Counted from the stretch's first letter, positions 11,879-29,530 are shown. The stretch: 64,000 nt of DNA from Scatophagus argus (GCF_020382885.2 NC_058498.1:6422501-6486500), one strand, 5' to 3'. The notes: generated from the sequence alone by a model not told the origin. A program made the numbers and translations.

Positions 11879-14800
11879 CGCGTTCGTGCAGTGAAATCAA
11901 AAAGATTACGTCCTTTGCGTTTCTTGGAAATTGTTGCCTGTCAAGCTGCGAGAGTCGCTTCCTAAAGGATTGTATGGCATCCTACAGCGCGCGAGCCGGA
12001 CTGAGTTGGACTGCGCCAAAAAGAGAAAAACACTCTGACAGCATCAACACAGCAACGTGTGGTCACTTCAACAGCATGATGCTCAGAGGGATCAGCCTGG
12101 TATTCTGGATGTATTATCATCTGCTGTCAGACTGATGAAGCCCGTGTTTCTAGACAAACTGAAAGCAGATTTTAAAATAAATAAATAAATCTCTAATTTT
12201 CTGCTTATCCCCCGCGTCTCGGCGACAGATTCCTCCAGAGTCCGGTGTGCGCTCGCTGTGCGCTGGCGGAGGCTGATGTGTCTCACTGGAGCTACACTGC
12301 GCAGGTTCCACCTGCATGATGACAACGACCAGCAGCCGCAGAGTCAGAGAGGAGACCCCCCCTACACCCCCCCGACTGTCAGGTTGTCAAACTCATGCAA
12401 TGACATCATACAGCTTCCTGTGCGACTTTCACAATAAAACACGTTTAAAGGATTTGAGTGTCGGTCGCAACACTAACGCAAAAAACGTGTGTGTACATGC
12501 TGAATTAATCAAGATGGTGCAAATACAAAAGTATAAAAATACTAATTTATAAGTAAATGTCCCACATTCATAAAGTCACTTAAGTATTAGTAGCAGCGAA
12601 AGTAAGAATAGTAAAAATAGCCATTTATTCTGAAGAAAAGTGGCCCCTGTGAGTCTTATGTCATAGACTATGGCATATATCAGGCCCATATTATTAATAC
12701 CTGCTTCAATATGTTACTGTTGTAGCGGGTCAAGGTGAAACTAGTTTTAACTGGTTTATTTACTTCAGTGGAGAAAAGGGACCAGAGCTCAGTGACTGAA
12801 TTTGAGCATTTAATTTAGCAAGGAGACTAATACTTGAACACTTTCAGCTCTGAGACACAGTGGCGTTGAAACATTAGTAGTGCTGAAAGGTGTCAGAGGC
12901 AAAATGCTTTTTGGATGATGAAGACAGTAAACCACAAGTGTGCTAAAGCCCCCCCCTTGGAAGTTTGCTGTTCTCAAACTGAGAAGCACTTGGCTCATGG
13001 GGTTATATATGTCAGTTGTTTGACGTAATTTCAAAAAACTTTATTCACCAAAAGATGCACAGAACCACCTTTGTTCTTATTGCACTTGAGTGTTGTAAAT
13101 TCCCTGACAAAATATCAATAATCAGATTTCCAAACCCCACTGGCATGCATGTGGTGACCCCGGGGCTCCTGAGGTTTTCAGAATCACGCCTGTGATTGGG
13201 CCATTAATTATGCACACATTTTCTTAAACATCATTTTCACACCAAACCACAGTCTGTAGCACAAATACCAAAGCTTGTTTATGTATTAATCCATGACATA
13301 TTGTCATCTAATTGAGCAGCATGAACAGACATGTTGTTCCATCGACTCTGTAAAAACACAAAATAAAGCTCTACCAAAGCAGTTATAAATCTTTTTGCAG
13401 CATTCAGTTTCAGCTGTCTAGACGTTAAATTTTAATTGCTGCCATTTTTTCCAGAAATCTTAGCAGCTCAAATTATGGTTGCAGTAAGTGTTCAGCTGAT
13501 TTCAAATCATTTCAGCCCCTGTGGGTTGGGGTGGATGAAGAGTCTAATCAGTGTAATGAAGTACGACAGATGTCTGTGTTACTTAAGGCTATCGCATTAC
13601 TTTCAACACACTTACACACACACATTCATGCCCTGTGGCTTGCCATGACAACATTATCCCAGCCTACACAGAGTCAGTCTGGGCAGATTTTTCCTCATCA
13701 GGCCTGGACCTCCTCATGTGAAAGCAGGAGCCGTGTGGCTGCCATAATACATCAGGTTAAAGCTCCTCGTTATGAGACTGGTGAGCTGACGTATTGTATT
13801 GGCTACATTTTGGGGCCATAGGGATTAAAAGCTGCTGTCAATGGAAATGGTAAGTTAGACAATTTAATAAAGTCTATGGCAGACATAATTTCCCCCTGAC
13901 ACTTTCCTTAAGGCTTAGGGGGGAAAGTATTTTAAAAGTTGCTTATGCGTCCATATTGGGAGATTATTTTATCCACAAGTGGTAAGTAACAAAAATAAAC
14001 GACTAACAAGGTCATTAAATGTAGTTACCCATGATGAAACAAAAGTAGGACGTTTTTTTGTTAACAATTGCACCATTAGCCATCAATTTTGGTAAATTTA
14101 CTCTGCAAAGATTTATTGATGCCCTGCATACTTACCATTAGATGTTGTTTAAACAGTGCAAAGAGACATTCAGAGGTGTAAGCTGCAGCCAGGGGAGAGC
14201 TGAAGAGCTGCTTTCCACTCTGAACACTTGCTCAAGCTGACTGAGAATGGAAATACAGCCATAGTCAGACAGTGGCTCAGAAAGGCAGAGGGGTTTTCAG
14301 CTGCACTATAAGCACTAATTAAATGTACAAGTGTGTCTCAGGGGAACGAGGGATAAAGGGGGGAGTCTGCACTAAAAATGGGGATGGACATTTGTATGAA
14401 ATGACAATGTGTTAAAAGCAGGATTCAGGGCGTGAAGAGGATTAGGGCTGTGTCGCCCTCTCTGATATAAGAGCTGCTGAGTCTGGGTACCAAAGCGAGG
14501 CTCCTTTTTCAGCATGAGATGAAGAGCATACAGGATTCTTAATAATAATAATGTAACAAAGGTATTAATAACAGAGGAGCTCATCTTGTCGGGGTGGGGG
14601 TTAGGAAGGTACGAAGTCTGCATTAATGAGACTTTCCTGTGATCCTATGATCCTTTGTATTTAGTGTCAAGTCTCATGAGGGGCCCCCAGTCTCCCCAGC
14701 GCTCCTGTCAATGTATCTTTGCTGAGAAGAATTTCAGGGAACTTTGATGCTTCGTTGTTGCCGCCCCTTGCTCTCTTTCGTACAGGTCAAAGCATACCAG

Positions 14801-16972
14801 CATACCTGACTTCCTGTTTATTTCTCTTCATCAGTTATACCCTGTCCTTTGCGCCTGAAATTAAGACAGACACCAAAACAATTAAGTAGGCTAACAAGGG
14901 GTTAGGTTTAAAGCAAAAAGACCTTTATCCGCATGTGGGACACAGGTCCTAATCCTATACAAGGGAGTACTTTAAAGGCTACAGGAATTATGAGGGGTCA
15001 ACATCATCCCCATAATACCTTTGTTTTGTCTCTTAGCTGCCAGGATGTAAAATCTAGCATCTAAGTTGGAACCTTTATAAGCAAAATGGCAGTTAAATTC
15101 TGTATCTTCCTTTCATAGTGCAAACAAGCATCTGTAAGCAGTATTTAACCATGCAATCAGCCTGGTATCCACAATGGCCACCATGGCAACAGCAACCGTT
15201 TTCAGATTTTTGTACACCCACATGGTACAAATGGAAAAGGCTGCCCACGAGGATTCAAATCTACAGTATACTAAACGCACATTATGCAACTCTCAGTATT
15301 TTTCAGGGCAGCCCAGGTGAACTCAGAACTGTTCAAACCTGACTGAGGAATCTGTGTGTGGGCTCGCATGTTCGCCTCACATTTGTGTGGGTTTGTTCCA
15401 GGTGATCCAGTTTTTGAGTATGTCAAAAAAAATGCCTGGTTGGTATTTGAAATACTTGACATTTGTGCTCTGATGGTCCACTGCTGCCAGCTGAGCTCTC
15501 TTCCTCCAAACCACTTCCTTTTCAGATAGGACTCACTTTTCTTTCCTGCTTCCTGTTTTCTAGCGAACTATTCAGAAATCCTGGGCTTCCTCCATCTTTG
15601 AGTATCTGATTCATCAACCCGCCCCTGTCCTTCCAACCTGTGTCCTCGTCATCCTCGTCACTGTCCAGTAAAAAAATATTTTTCTTATTGCTACTGTATT
15701 ATTATTCAAAGCAGAGAACTTTTCCATTACACTGAGGACTTCCCAGGAGTTACTTCTTTATACTGGTATACTTGAGTTTCACTTACTCTCACTGGACTTT
15801 TTTTTTAAATAATTGATTTGTTTTCGCCCACAGCTACTGTTGCACCCCCGCTGTCAGAGAAGAGCTGATCTCTCTTTGAATTATCTCTCCAGAGGTCTCT
15901 TGTGTGCTCAGGCTTTGTGGAGTTTCTCCCTGTCTTCTTAGCGGGTTTGCACTTGCTTGAGAACTGCTTTCGATGTGGGCCAGGAAAGTCCATTGAGACA
16001 GAGCATATGATAGTGGATTCAAACACGTCTCTGTTGAGCTCCACAGCCAGTCATAAACATAATACAAGTTTACCCCCTGGTGGAAGAGTTTGGTTTTGTA
16101 TGCAAAAGCATTCAGAAACAAAACTGTGGTCATCGTGTGTGTATCTGATCTTTTGTGATAAAACTGTGACTTTCAGGATAACAAGGATTCACAGTACATG
16201 TTTGCTTTTGTTCAGGTGAGGATCTTCAAATCCCTTTACAGGTCTTTACATGCTCTGTCAACAACACATCATACAGCTACATGTTTATCTTTTGATGATT
16301 AACTCATCTTGAAATGACTGGTCAAATGAGCAGGAGGAAGCAGGAAGAACGTTTCTCTGAGTTTCCTTCGTTGCGTCAGTTACGCTCATCCTGGTGGTTC
16401 GCATTCTTGAGCTGGCTGCGGTTGACACAGGCAGGGACAGGTGGTGGGGGTTAACTGAAACGTTCTCCAAAACAAGGTGTTAAAAGCATTTTTACAAAAC
16501 TGAAGATTCAAGATAAATTACATTCTGCCAGAATGAACTGTAAGGAATTCGTATTTGCCAGACAAGAAAAAACAACTCAGAGGTGATGTCATCTCCATTT
16601 TGAAAAGGAAAAATTAATACCAAGAATGACTAAAATTGTATGTATTTATGAGAATCGAAAGGGGGACTTGATGTGATAAAGTGTATTCATCCATAGTTTT
16701 TCACTGTTTCCACCTTACGCTCATTCCACTCCCTCGTCACTCCCAAGACTAACCTGTTCAACTTGTCCACACTGGGATGACAAGAGTGGGTGGAGGAATT
16801 CTTTCACAGTAGAGTGAACCATAGGCTGAGGAGGACAAGAGGTATTTTATTATGAAGGATTTTAGGTCAGAATATATACAAACAGGTGATAAATAAAAGC
16901 ATATATATTTTTTGTCTTTATAAATTTCTTGTCTTTTTTAAATAGCAGGTGGAGTAGGCGGAGCTGGAGGCC
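11879..16972. other. Divergent intergenic region between lurap1 and ttc22
   Basis: Five kilobases between the two start codons. The first 450 bases (11879-12330) are comparatively CpG-rich (for example GCGCGCGAGCC near 11985 and CGTCTCGGCGAC near 12215) and presumably hold the lurap1 promoter. The rest is AT-rich and shows no exon of a known family. Just before the ttc22 start, a pyrimidine stretch ending TTTTTTAAATAGCAG at about 16936-16948 looks like a splice acceptor, so a non-coding ttc22 5' exon may lie upstream. Confidence 0.55.
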
Positions 16973-21795
<4,823 letters not shown>

Positions 21796-23970
21796 AGCAA
21801 ATGTGTGACTTTAATGAATATACAGACATTAAAGTAATTAATGAACCTCTTGACAGCATTTCACAGCTAAAACATGAGCAGCAGTCATGTGCTGTAATTA
21901 AGATGTCTTTACTGTGTAACTGTGTATGTTTTTAAGCTGTGATTCTTCTCATTAATTTGCTTGGGTTTTTTTCAACAACTTTTGAAAAGGTTGGATCTAT
22001 TGAGTAACCTACACTCACAGTGTTACAACTCACTTTACAACGCTTTACAATGAAAATATGCTAAACTCCTTGAGATTTTGTGCAAAATAAGACGGTCACG
22101 ACTTTCAAAAGCATTGCTGGATTGAAGAGATAGAGAGGGAGCTCTGGTGTATTCGGTCAGGATGCCCCATATGCCTGTCTACATATAAATGACCACTATT
22201 CAGATTAGCCCTTAAAACCCAGCACAACCAGTTTTATTTCTGCTTGGGAGTATTTAAATCATGCTTGACTACCTCTCCTTCATGTGATAAAAGTTCTGCC
22301 ACCACTGATGACCAGCAGGTGGCGGTATACACCATTGAGATGTTACCTGGCTTATGACATGTTCTGGTTTTAATGCAAAAAGAATTAAATCACATGTCAC
22401 AAGAACTTTAGAAAGACTATAAATAAAACTAAACTAGTTTTGAATCACTCATTATGTAATCTGTGGTTGTTATTTACAGACAGATGAGAAAAACTGGGAT
22501 AAATTAAAATGATTAAAGTTAATTAAAGGTTAAAATATTTAAAAAAGAAAAAACGTGTGATTGTGTGAAATGTCCATAGAGATTTTGTGTTGCTACAGTG
22601 AGTCATTAAATCTATCTTAAATCCACTAGGATTTTAGTGGAAATGGTTTTCATTTCATTTTTACAGAAAAAAAGACAATAACTTTTGATAATATTTTGAT
22701 AAATTATTCAGCCTTATGTTAAATAAAGCCACAAAGTACAAGTTAAAATAAATGTAGGCTCCCAGTCAAGTAAATGTAAAATAAAAATCGCAAAAAGCAT
22801 TGTGACCTGAAAAAAGGCGATGATGTGTGACATCCATGGAAGAACAAGGTAAAACATTGTAGATGAAGCAGTAATTAAACTGAACTAATAGGAATTCGGT
22901 TTTGATTTGTTCGAGGGTTGGGAATTTCGTTGAAACCTATTGTCTGACTGGTCTTTCCACACTTGTGTTAATAAAAAGTATGCTGACTGATGCTCACTGT
23001 TGCTCACTCTTTTGCAATGCATTCAGGTTCAGGTTCTGCAGCATTGCTTTAGCTCAATGTGAAGGATGTGCCACTCCTCATACTACACATAGTTTTTTCA
23101 CAGCTTGCAGAGGTGACAGCAAAACTTCGAGCTTATCAGGTAAGATTTTTTGGTTTGTTATGAACAAATTTATCTAGTAAAGTAAAGTAGTAAAGTAAAA
23201 CAAAAGCTTAATCTGATATACTGTAAACTCACACTAGAAAATGCTACCCTTTACACAAAAACAGAGGTTTCTTTGTTATTTCTGACTACAAGTCACTGTT
23301 GGATTGCATACCAGGTGACTTCACAGCTGCTTACTGGCAATGAAGAAATTCATTCATAAAATGCACAAACACAATGAAAAGTGGCTGCTTGGATAATCAT
23401 TGCTTAAATCTGCGTCTCACACACTCTGCTGCATATGTTGGCTGAGCAAAGGAAACTAAGTGAAGACTTTTCTCTGTCACTACAGCTTCTTCCTCTGTTG
23501 TCAGTGTCTCTTTTTTATTTAAAATGGATGGGAAATAGTGATTTAATTCAAATCCCTGAAAAATCGTTGTTTACTGTACAAACCCATGTGATAGGACATA
23601 CCAGTATGTCCTATCACACACAGAGAATGAGTTGAATGAGTTTTCAAAATAAGGACACAAAAGTCAAACTCCTGCTGCTCATTGCAGTTCTTTTCAATCT
23701 CTCTATGAAGCCTGTAGCCTAGCGAGAACACAGTTAAACTACAGGTAGAGTGGAATTTGAGTATTGCAGCTACAGACAATAATAAGGATGATATTCGATT
23801 AGATTAGAAACATATTTGTACTGTAATTGTCTTTACATAATGCAGGGCTGGTATTCTGGCATTCTATGAAATAAAGAACGTGTAAATTAATTAAAATGCT
23901 GTTGTTTAGCAAAAACAATAAAGTACTGTTGTTGTGTGCTGTTTAATTTCAGGGTGAGGCTCTAGAGCCA
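21796..23970. other. ttc22 3' UTR, intergenic DNA and first plac8-like 5' exon
   Basis: An ATTAAA at 21828-21833 is a possible weak ttc22 poly(A) signal. Several AATAAA hexamers follow (for example near 22423). From about 23000 to 23139 lies a probable non-coding first exon of the downstream plac8-like gene, ending at a GTAAGA donor (23140). Its homologue lies at about 26950-27086 before the second plac8-like gene. The remainder is AT-rich with no gene seen. Confidence 0.5.
23587..23618. repeat. Near-perfect 32-base palindrome
   Basis: Arms TGTGATAGGACATAC and GTATGTCCTATCACA are exact reverse complements separated by CA. Located in the probable 5' UTR intron of the first plac8-like gene. 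Confidence 0.9.
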
Positions 23971-24730
23971 ATGGCTGTACAACCTTTGACTGAGTGGAGC
24001 AGCGGACTCTTCAGCTGCTGTGACGACTGCAGCTCTTGTAAGATTCAACACCATAACTTTCAGTCATATCAAGTCAAGTCAAGTCAACTTTATTTGTATA
24101 GCCCATTTTTACAAGCAGTTTGTCTCAAAGGGCTTAATCTACTCAAAACTTTTTCCTCACTTAAGCGATTTATTATAACCGTACTACAGCTTAAAGTTGC
24201 TTGTCTTTCAGGCTGCTATGGTTTCTGGTGCTGCCCTTGCCTTGCCTGCACGGTTTCGGGAGCTGTTGGGGAGAACCGTTGCCTCCCTATATGTGACATA
24301 TGCAGCCCTGCCATAACAGCATCCTGTGGTTTACCTCTGTGTGTGCCTCCTGCAGCACTGGCTATACGGGTTGGCATTCGACACAGATATGGTATCAAGG
24401 TATAACACTTGTGAAACTTATATCTATAAGTTTATATATATACATATATGTTTAAATGAAAGCCTCATGTACATTTATACAAAATAACACCTGAGGAATA
24501 CAGTAAAAACAGTGTAATTTTGCTCTCCACAGGGTAGTTATTGTAAGGATATTGCGACTTCCTGTTTCTGTGAGTGGTGCTCCTGGTGTCAGATGCATCG
24601 TGAGCTGAAACATCGCAAGAAAAACTCCACTGTCGTTGTGAACATGCAGCCCGCTTCAATGATGACGGCTCCTGGAAACCCGCCTCCTGCTGGTTTTGTG
24701 AGCCAAGGTGTTGTTGTGGCTTCATACTGA
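23971..24730 (+). CDS. PLAC8/cornifelin-like protein A
   Basis: Three coding exons, 23971-24037, 24212-24399 and 24533-24730, join to 453 bases (150 residues plus stop). The middle exon encodes the cysteine-rich PLAC8 core, CCYGFWCCPCLACTVS, followed by GENRCLPICDIC and ...IRHRYGIKG; the last exon has CKDIATSCFCEWCSWCQMHRELKHRK. These are hallmarks of the PLAC8 (onzin/cornifelin) family, small Cys-rich proteins often found at membranes or in epithelia. Residues 1-23 (WSSGLFSCCDDCSSC) are also typical of fish members. The C-terminal tail is low complexity and ends VVVASY. The start codon follows a 5' UTR acceptor at about 23952 (TTTCAG). AATAAA at 24765-24770 is a close poly(A) signal. Protein B, 3.4 kb downstream, is a tandem duplicate with identical exon phases. 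The biochemical role is unknown to me. Confidence 0.9.
24062..24150. repeat. Fish interspersed repeat tail in plac8-like A intron 1
   Basis: The phrase CAAGTCAACTTTATTTGTATAGCCC followed by ACAAGCAGTTTGTCTCAAAGGGCTT is a widely dispersed fish repeat end (recognised by wording). A related phrase, TTCAATTCAGTTTATTCATGTAGTG, occurs at about 46428-46452. Confidence 0.55.
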
Positions 24731-27700
24731 GTTCTGTGGCTTCTCATTGGTCTACTGTATGCTAAATAAATAATAATTAAAAAAAAGTAAAGATTTAGCT
24801 CATGTAAATGTATCTGTGGTTTGACTATGTTGTGGTTGTTCACCGTTAAATGTGATTATTTTTCATTAGGTGTGGGTCTGAGATGAAGACTAGGGTCCTT
24901 GTTTTGACCTGATCTTTTTTCCAGTAGGAAGTTGAACTTGCTGCTGTTACTACACTGAAACTGCACTGAAAAGAGAATTTATCAGTGAAGTACAAAGATG
25001 TGTTTGCTGGATAAATTTCAGGCTTATAATGCTGCAATTACAACAACCATTTTCAGCTTCTCTCTCTTTCTAAAATCTGCTGTAATATAAAAATGGACAA
25101 TTGTTATAAACTTAAACTTAGGCTGGAGGATGGATCAGAGGGCCAAGGCCTGCATCTGTTTCCTGATCATTACTAAAGACTTACTTGACTTTTTTTTTTT
25201 ACTTTTTTCATTATTATTAATGAAATTAATGAAGGAATTATGTATGATTGAGCCATATAACATTGTGTCATCAAGATTATCCCATAGCATTGTGAAGGAT
25301 TTTTATTTCTGTAGCAATAATTGCTTGAAAATAAATTGATGGCTGGTGTCTGTGTGTTGATGAGGGTAAAATCGCAAATTTATGAATGTAAAAAAATGTA
25401 AAAATATTCAAACAATTCACAGTTATCACAGGTAATTGTGAGTGCTCTTTGGGCCGCTCTTTGTTTTAACAAGAAAAACCAGGACAGAAATTGAAATCAT
25501 TTGACCAAATAGTCCTTAAAAACAAGTAAAATTTAAGTATTAATGTTATGAGATGTTAGTAAAGTGAATCTACAGATCAAATGGGTGTCTTATTACCGGG
25601 TATTACTGTAATCAGACCAGGACGACCCCCCAAAAAAGTGACGCGAGCTGTCTAGCTAACATGTGGGCTGTAAGGTTTTTTTGTTTTGTTTTTGGTTGAG
25701 AACACACCCAAAATAATTCTACGTACTGGACAGGAGTGTCAGTCAGTCAGTCAGAGTCTGAACACTAGACCTCCGTAAATATTTATTATGTGACATTTTG
25801 GTCCCAAGTCAGTCTTCAGGCATGAAACAAATGCACAGACGCATCATAGAAGTACCTGTGCAGAAGGATTCACCTGACTGGCCACATGACTACAAACAAA
25901 TACATAAAAGAGTGAACAGCAGATATGCTCAGTGAACCCCGGGTCGTAATCCATGTCTGCTGAAGAACTGGAGGTAATAAACATTGTGTGTGTGTGTGTG
26001 TGTCGGACTCTATTTTTTCCACTGTTCAGGTCAGATCAACACAATCGACCTTTAGCCACATGTCTGTTCACGCTCATGTGGTGCTATACTTACATTTCAC
26101 TGCCCAGAAAGACACAACAGTGATGTGTTGCTGTGATATCAGAACGGGACTGGCTTCACAGATCACTGCTCTCCAGCAGAGTTCAATCACAGGTGCATCA
26201 AAGTGAAATATAAAATGGATTTTATCAATGCCTTTCTTTCACATGTGAGCTTACCTTCACACATACCAACACGTAGATCTCTTTAAGTTCAGTTTATGGA
26301 GAGGCGATGATGCTATTGTGGCACACTGGGAGAACAGTTTTGTGTTTGTAAGGCCTTGTCATCAGATGTCAGAAAGACCAAACCCTCCGAGCTTGTTGGA
26401 TGTGATCATCCTAACCTGCTGACTTTTTTTGATCAAGTTCTTGTCATCAGGAGTTGCATCCTGGGAAACACCCAGCAGCCACATCGGACCTGCCAACTCG
26501 AGTGGAATTTCCTCCACAGTGATCGTGTGTACTGTTGTAGGCTGAAACAAACTGACATTTAAAATAACAATAGAGTTGCAGGAAACAGGATAAATAAGAT
26601 AAACCACAACTGAACAATTAAATGCACCAGTGTGTCACTCAGCATGCACTGTGTGTCAGCAGTGTGTCACGGAGTCTCAGCAGGAAATGCTTACATTTCC
26701 AGCATAGCAGATTTAAGACGTCAAACCATGGATGACATGTAAGACAGCAGGAAAGAAAACTGACCCGATTGTGCTGCTGTCATCATGCAAAGCACAAGAC
26801 TTAAAAGCTCAAATTAAAGACTAAATATTACATAAAGATCATGATGAACTATATTTATTAATATGCTGTCCTGTAGTCAAACACAAAGAAAGAGGAAATG
26901 TTTCCCTCTCAAACTGATTTGCTTTGGATGTCTTTGTTCCTGTGTTTAAACCGGAAAACTCAGACTCAGGTTTTTCAGCATTGTTTATGTTTATCTGACA
27001 CAGATAAACAGGTACACAAAAAGGTGCCACTCCTAATCCAAAGTCACAGCTTCAAAGTCGCAGAGCAGGTCGCCGGTCTCGCTCAGGTAAGAACATATTT
27101 AAACTGACAATAAATTTCACATCTTCATCCTAACTTTTGATCTGAAATGCTGAAAAAAAAGTACATTTTTATATTTTTATTGCTTTTGAAGACAAAAAAA
27201 TATCTTTTCACTTTCATTGTAACTCAGCCAATTAAATTCACTCACACACACGCATACACACACATACATCTTACACACATTTTACCAGTTAGATTGTTTT
27301 AGGACTTCGCAGCTGCTTCATATTGTCATAGAGTGTTGGAGCACATCCTTAAAGAACATACTTGTATCAGAATATAATGTTGTTTTACATGTACACTGCA
27401 TCACAATATAGGCAGCATATAAATTATACACTGTTCTAATATATCATATTGTAGGTAGTCAACATTTATAGTATTTTTCTCATATGTTACCAGTTTTCAT
27501 TTTATTTTTCCTGCCAGTCTGTGTATTTTATTTACAATTTTTGTAACTGATTTGTTTGCCCATTGGCTGTCATCCTGTAGGTGTTTATGTGTTAATCAGT
27601 GCTGAAAATAAATTATGTTGATGTATTAAATCAAAACACAGTTGCCAAAAGTGAAGGCAGACTTAACAGGAAATTCATTTGTTCAAACTACCACAAAGTG

Positions 27701-28110
27701 AAACTGGGAGCTGCCACAGGCACACTCGAAGCTCTTGAGACACTCTCACTTCTTAAATGAAAATAAAATAAAAATTAAAAAAAATAACATAAACAGAAAA
27801 GCAGCAGCTTATTTGAATAATAAACGTATTCATGTGGACCTTTAGCAGTCAGCTGTGGTTCAAACGTTACGTGAAATCAACTCATTCTCTCACGAAGAAG
27901 GTTTGCAACAAGGTGCTTCATAGTCTCGTCAGGATGTCCAGTCTAGAGGATAAATGTGTTTCATTTTTACATGTGCTCATATCTGATAGATTAGGACAAT
28001 ACAATACACACAGATGAGCTTTCTTTATATGTTAAATGAAGTTTTTGATTTGATTTTTCTGTTAAAAGGTTTATTGTTCATGATCTGTGGCTTAAATTGT
28101 CCAACAACCA
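24731..28110. other. Intergenic DNA and 5' UTR exon/intron of second plac8-like gene
   Basis: No coding exon seen. A probable non-coding first exon ends at a GTAAGA donor at about 27087, preceded by wording homologous to the first gene's exon (CAGGTTxTxCAGCATTG and GTGCCACTCCT). A GT tract lies at 25986-26002. The rest is AT-rich and featureless. Confidence 0.5.
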
Positions 28111-28773
28111 ATGGCAGAACAACCCTCAGAATGGAACAGCAGCCTGTTGGACTGCTTTGAGGATGCCAGTACTTGTAAGAATCAATACCACAAATTTAAC
28201 TAAGATTATTTATTTATTTATTTATTTTTTTGACATTCTTTAGTATTGTCAAGTCACTTAAGCGTTTGACTCACTCTGCTGTGTTTTTCAGGCTGCTATG
28301 GTTTCTGGTGCTTGCCTTGCCTTGCCTGCACTGTTTCAGGAAAATTTGGAGAGAACAACTGTCTCCCATTATGTGACTTCTGCAGCTTTTCCGTGATGAC
28401 AGCCTGTGGGATGCCACTGTTTCCTCCTCCCGCTGTCTTGTCTCTAAGGGCGGCCATTCGACACAAGTATAACATCAAGGTGTGACGGATTCAAAGCTGA
28501 CGTTAGCAGAATTTCTCAACACGTTGAATTAAAGTGAGGTATTTAAAACGTTTCCTCTTTTCTTCTCCGCAGGGCTCGCTCTGCAAGGACATAGCAGTGT
28601 CCTGTTTCTGCATGTGGTGCTCCTGGTGTCAAATGCAACGCGAATTAAAATATCGCAAAGAAACTCTCACAGTCATCAACGTGCAGACAACAGTGGTCAA
28701 CATGCAGCCCCAACCAGTCATGATGATGCCAGCAAACCCGATGCCAGCAGGGGTCATGATGGCGCCTTACTGA
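28111..28773 (+). CDS. PLAC8/cornifelin-like protein B
   Basis: Coding exons 28111-28174, 28292-28479 and 28573-28773 join to 453 bases (150 residues plus stop). The middle exon has the same length (188 bases) and phase as in protein A and carries CCYGFWCLPCLACTVS, GENNCLPLCDFC and IRHKYNIK. Exon 3 carries CKDIAVSCFCMWCSWCQMQRELK. The tail is Met/Pro/Val rich and ends MMAPY, a common ending in fish PLAC8-like proteins. Compared with A, the N-terminus is one codon shorter and lacks its paired Cys (FEDAS in place of CDDCS), and one core Cys is replaced (WCLPC versus WCCPC). The left end of the 7.3-kb DNA element lies only 40 bases after the stop codon. Frame and splice sites are intact, so this copy looks functional. 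Confidence 0.9.
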
Positions 28774-28813
28774 GCCCCGTGGTGGCTTCTCATTTTATTA
28801 AGACCTCATAATA

Positions 28814-28833
28814 TTACCCTGTAAAACCTAACA
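28814..28833 (+). repeat. Left terminal inverted repeat
   Basis: TTACCCTGTAAAACCTAACA. It matches the reverse complement of 36081-36100 at 18 of 20 positions; the differences are C/A at position 5 and A/G at position 17. It lies 40 bases after the stop of plac8-like B. An AATAAA at 28843-28848 sits just inside and may serve that gene. Confidence 0.75.
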
Positions 28834-29319
28834 GTACATCTTAATAAATAAGTAAAGTTGACGCAAACTTTGAAAAAGTCAGAGTCACTCATTTCCATTA
28901 ATTAAAGTAACTCAAAAATGAAATGTTGAAGTAGTAAGTCCGTTGCTTTGAGTGCACTTAAAGTGTTGGTGATGCAATTCCAGCTCATTCAACTAACTCA
29001 TTTACTATAGGTTATGTTTATATCATAAAAATGTAAGTTAGTGGGCTGCCATTTAGCATTTTTATTCTTTTGTTATTGTCATTTTAGTTTATAATTCTGT
29101 TTATTGTGAACAAAGAATGCATCCAAAAAAAAGCTTTGTAAGATCTGTGTTTGATGTTGATCGCACAAGAAATAGGATTAATATCAGAAAATGAATCAAG
29201 CACGATTTAGATAATTGATTAACCAAGTACATTTGCAACTAAAATAGAGACTAAAATACACCTTTGTCGTCACTTTTTCCCTTCATCAAATCAACACATT
29301 TATCAAATAAATACACTGT

Positions 29320-29530
29320 CCTCGCGAAGCGTCCAGACTCAAAGTGTTTGCGCACGTCACTGACGTCACTCCGCAACCAACGTCAGCCCGAGGAGCAAGC
29401 GCAGGTGTGTTTGCTATGTGGTTTGCTGTCGCCGACTCGCTGCTGGAGTAGCCTGGATTGTTTTGCTGGAACCGGAGTCATCGTTTATTAGCTGGCGCTG
29501 CACAAGAACATTTGTCCACCTCACAAGGTA
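29320..29530 (+). promoter_or_regulatory. CpG-rich probable promoter and 5' exon of the element
   Basis: In contrast to its AT-rich surroundings this stretch has many CpGs (CTCGCGAAGCG, GCGCACGTCAC, CCGACTCGC) and a full palindromic CRE, TGACGTCA, at about 29359-29366. A possible splice donor, CACAAG|GTAACTTTG, follows near 29527, with a candidate acceptor CCCTAAAG near 30102, just before the first pseudogene. Promoter activity is inferred. Confidence 0.5.

Noticed and set aside
23971-24405. 144-codon single-exon gene
   Set aside because: The frame runs through an intron. Donor at 24038 and acceptor at 24211 restore the PLAC8 core exactly as in the second copy.
28814-29260. Left end as a stand-alone short MITE
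   Set aside because: No second inverted copy of the terminus was found nearby. The only matching inverse terminus is at 36081-36100.
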